This document shows, in pieces, positions 5,329-5,490 of a DNA stretch of 5,490 nucleotides; position 1 is the first letter of the stretch, and each line of letters begins with the position of its first letter. The DNA is from Pseudomonadota bacterium (GTDB taxonomy: Bacteria; Pseudomonadota; Alphaproteobacteria; Sphingomonadales; Sphingomonadaceae): positions 1-5,490 of the forward strand of contig CAUJJQ010000004.1 in assembly GCA_963205285.1 (NCBI GenBank), given 5' to 3'. The notes under the pieces were generated by a model. That model ran no database searches. It saw only the letters and a list, made by a program, of their open reading frames with translations, and was not told where the DNA came from. Position numbers and translations under genes: made by a program.

Positions 5329-5490
5329 ATGACCGATAGCCGCACCACTGCTCGCCCCCATGTTCCAGCCGTCGCCAAATTGTCGATGGCGGACATTATG
5401 GCGGCGCGGGCGCGGATCGAAGGGGCGGTCGTGCGCACCCCCACCAGCGAAGCGCGTACATTGGGGGAGATGCTGGGAACGCGCGTATTC
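5329..5490 (+). CDS. ilvA: Threonine ammonia-lyase (threonine dehydratase), N-terminal part
   Basis: These are the first 54 residues of a gene running off the right edge. After a variable lead (MTDSRTTARPHVP) comes LSMADIMAARARIEGAVVR, then TPTSEARTLGEMLGTRVF. This matches the N-terminus of PLP-dependent threonine ammonia-lyases and the related serine/threonine dehydratases: the ADIxxARxRIxGxVxRTP helix-turn, just before the strand that leads to the PLP-lysine motif, which lies outside the window. The enzyme deaminates L-threonine to 2-oxobutanoate, the first step of isoleucine synthesis or of threonine breakdown; the C-terminal ACT domain needed to tell the forms apart is not visible. AGGGGG (5315-5320), eight bases before the ATG, is a good ribosome site. 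Serine racemase and other type II PLP relatives share part of this motif and remain possible. Confidence 0.85.
   Translation, partial: MTDSRTTARPHVPAVAKLSMADIMAARARIEGAVVRTPTSEARTLGEMLGTRVF

Overview
The window looks like part of an alphaproteobacterial chromosome, most likely a sphingomonad (order Sphingomonadales). The reasons are the GC-rich host genes with a GC-biased third codon position (about 65% GC in a hand-counted creD line), a CreD-family membrane protein, a secreted YtcJ-type amidohydrolase and a DUF167 protein. The order-level placement is an inference from style and gene content, not from a marker gene.

Layout. (a) 1-106, minus strand: the first 35 codons of a ParD-type antitoxin. 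It is preceded by a 15-bp near-perfect palindrome that lies inside a plausible promoter. The rest of parD, and presumably parE, lie beyond the left edge. (b) 107 to about 910: an AT-rich stretch whose core (541-720) is only about 25-33% GC by hand count. It carries one unrecognised plus-strand gene (355-903) with an uncertain, possibly broken 5' end. Together with the toxin-antitoxin module this looks like acquired DNA. (c) 1013-2392, plus strand: a complete creD, converging on the next block and overlapping its stop codon. (d) 5260-2389, minus strand: a tight three-gene run in the order beta-hydroxyacid dehydrogenase, secreted amidohydrolase, DUF167 protein. There are 11 bases between the first two genes, and the last two overlap. 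(e) 5329-5490, plus strand: the first 54 codons of a threonine ammonia-lyase. It is divergent from the dehydrogenase across 68 bases that contain repeated CGATAG elements.

How they work together: the minus-strand trio is probably one transcription unit. Its products do not form a recognised pathway: a cytoplasmic NAD(P)-dependent dehydrogenase, an exported metal-dependent hydrolase and a small DUF167 protein. CreD and threonine ammonia-lyase are ordinary chromosomal genes. I found no RNA gene, insertion sequence, CRISPR array or clear intrinsic terminator. The least explained part is 107-910. Nothing here can be claimed from sequence alone as a new system, but the unknown AT-rich gene beside a toxin-antitoxin operon is the best candidate for follow-up.
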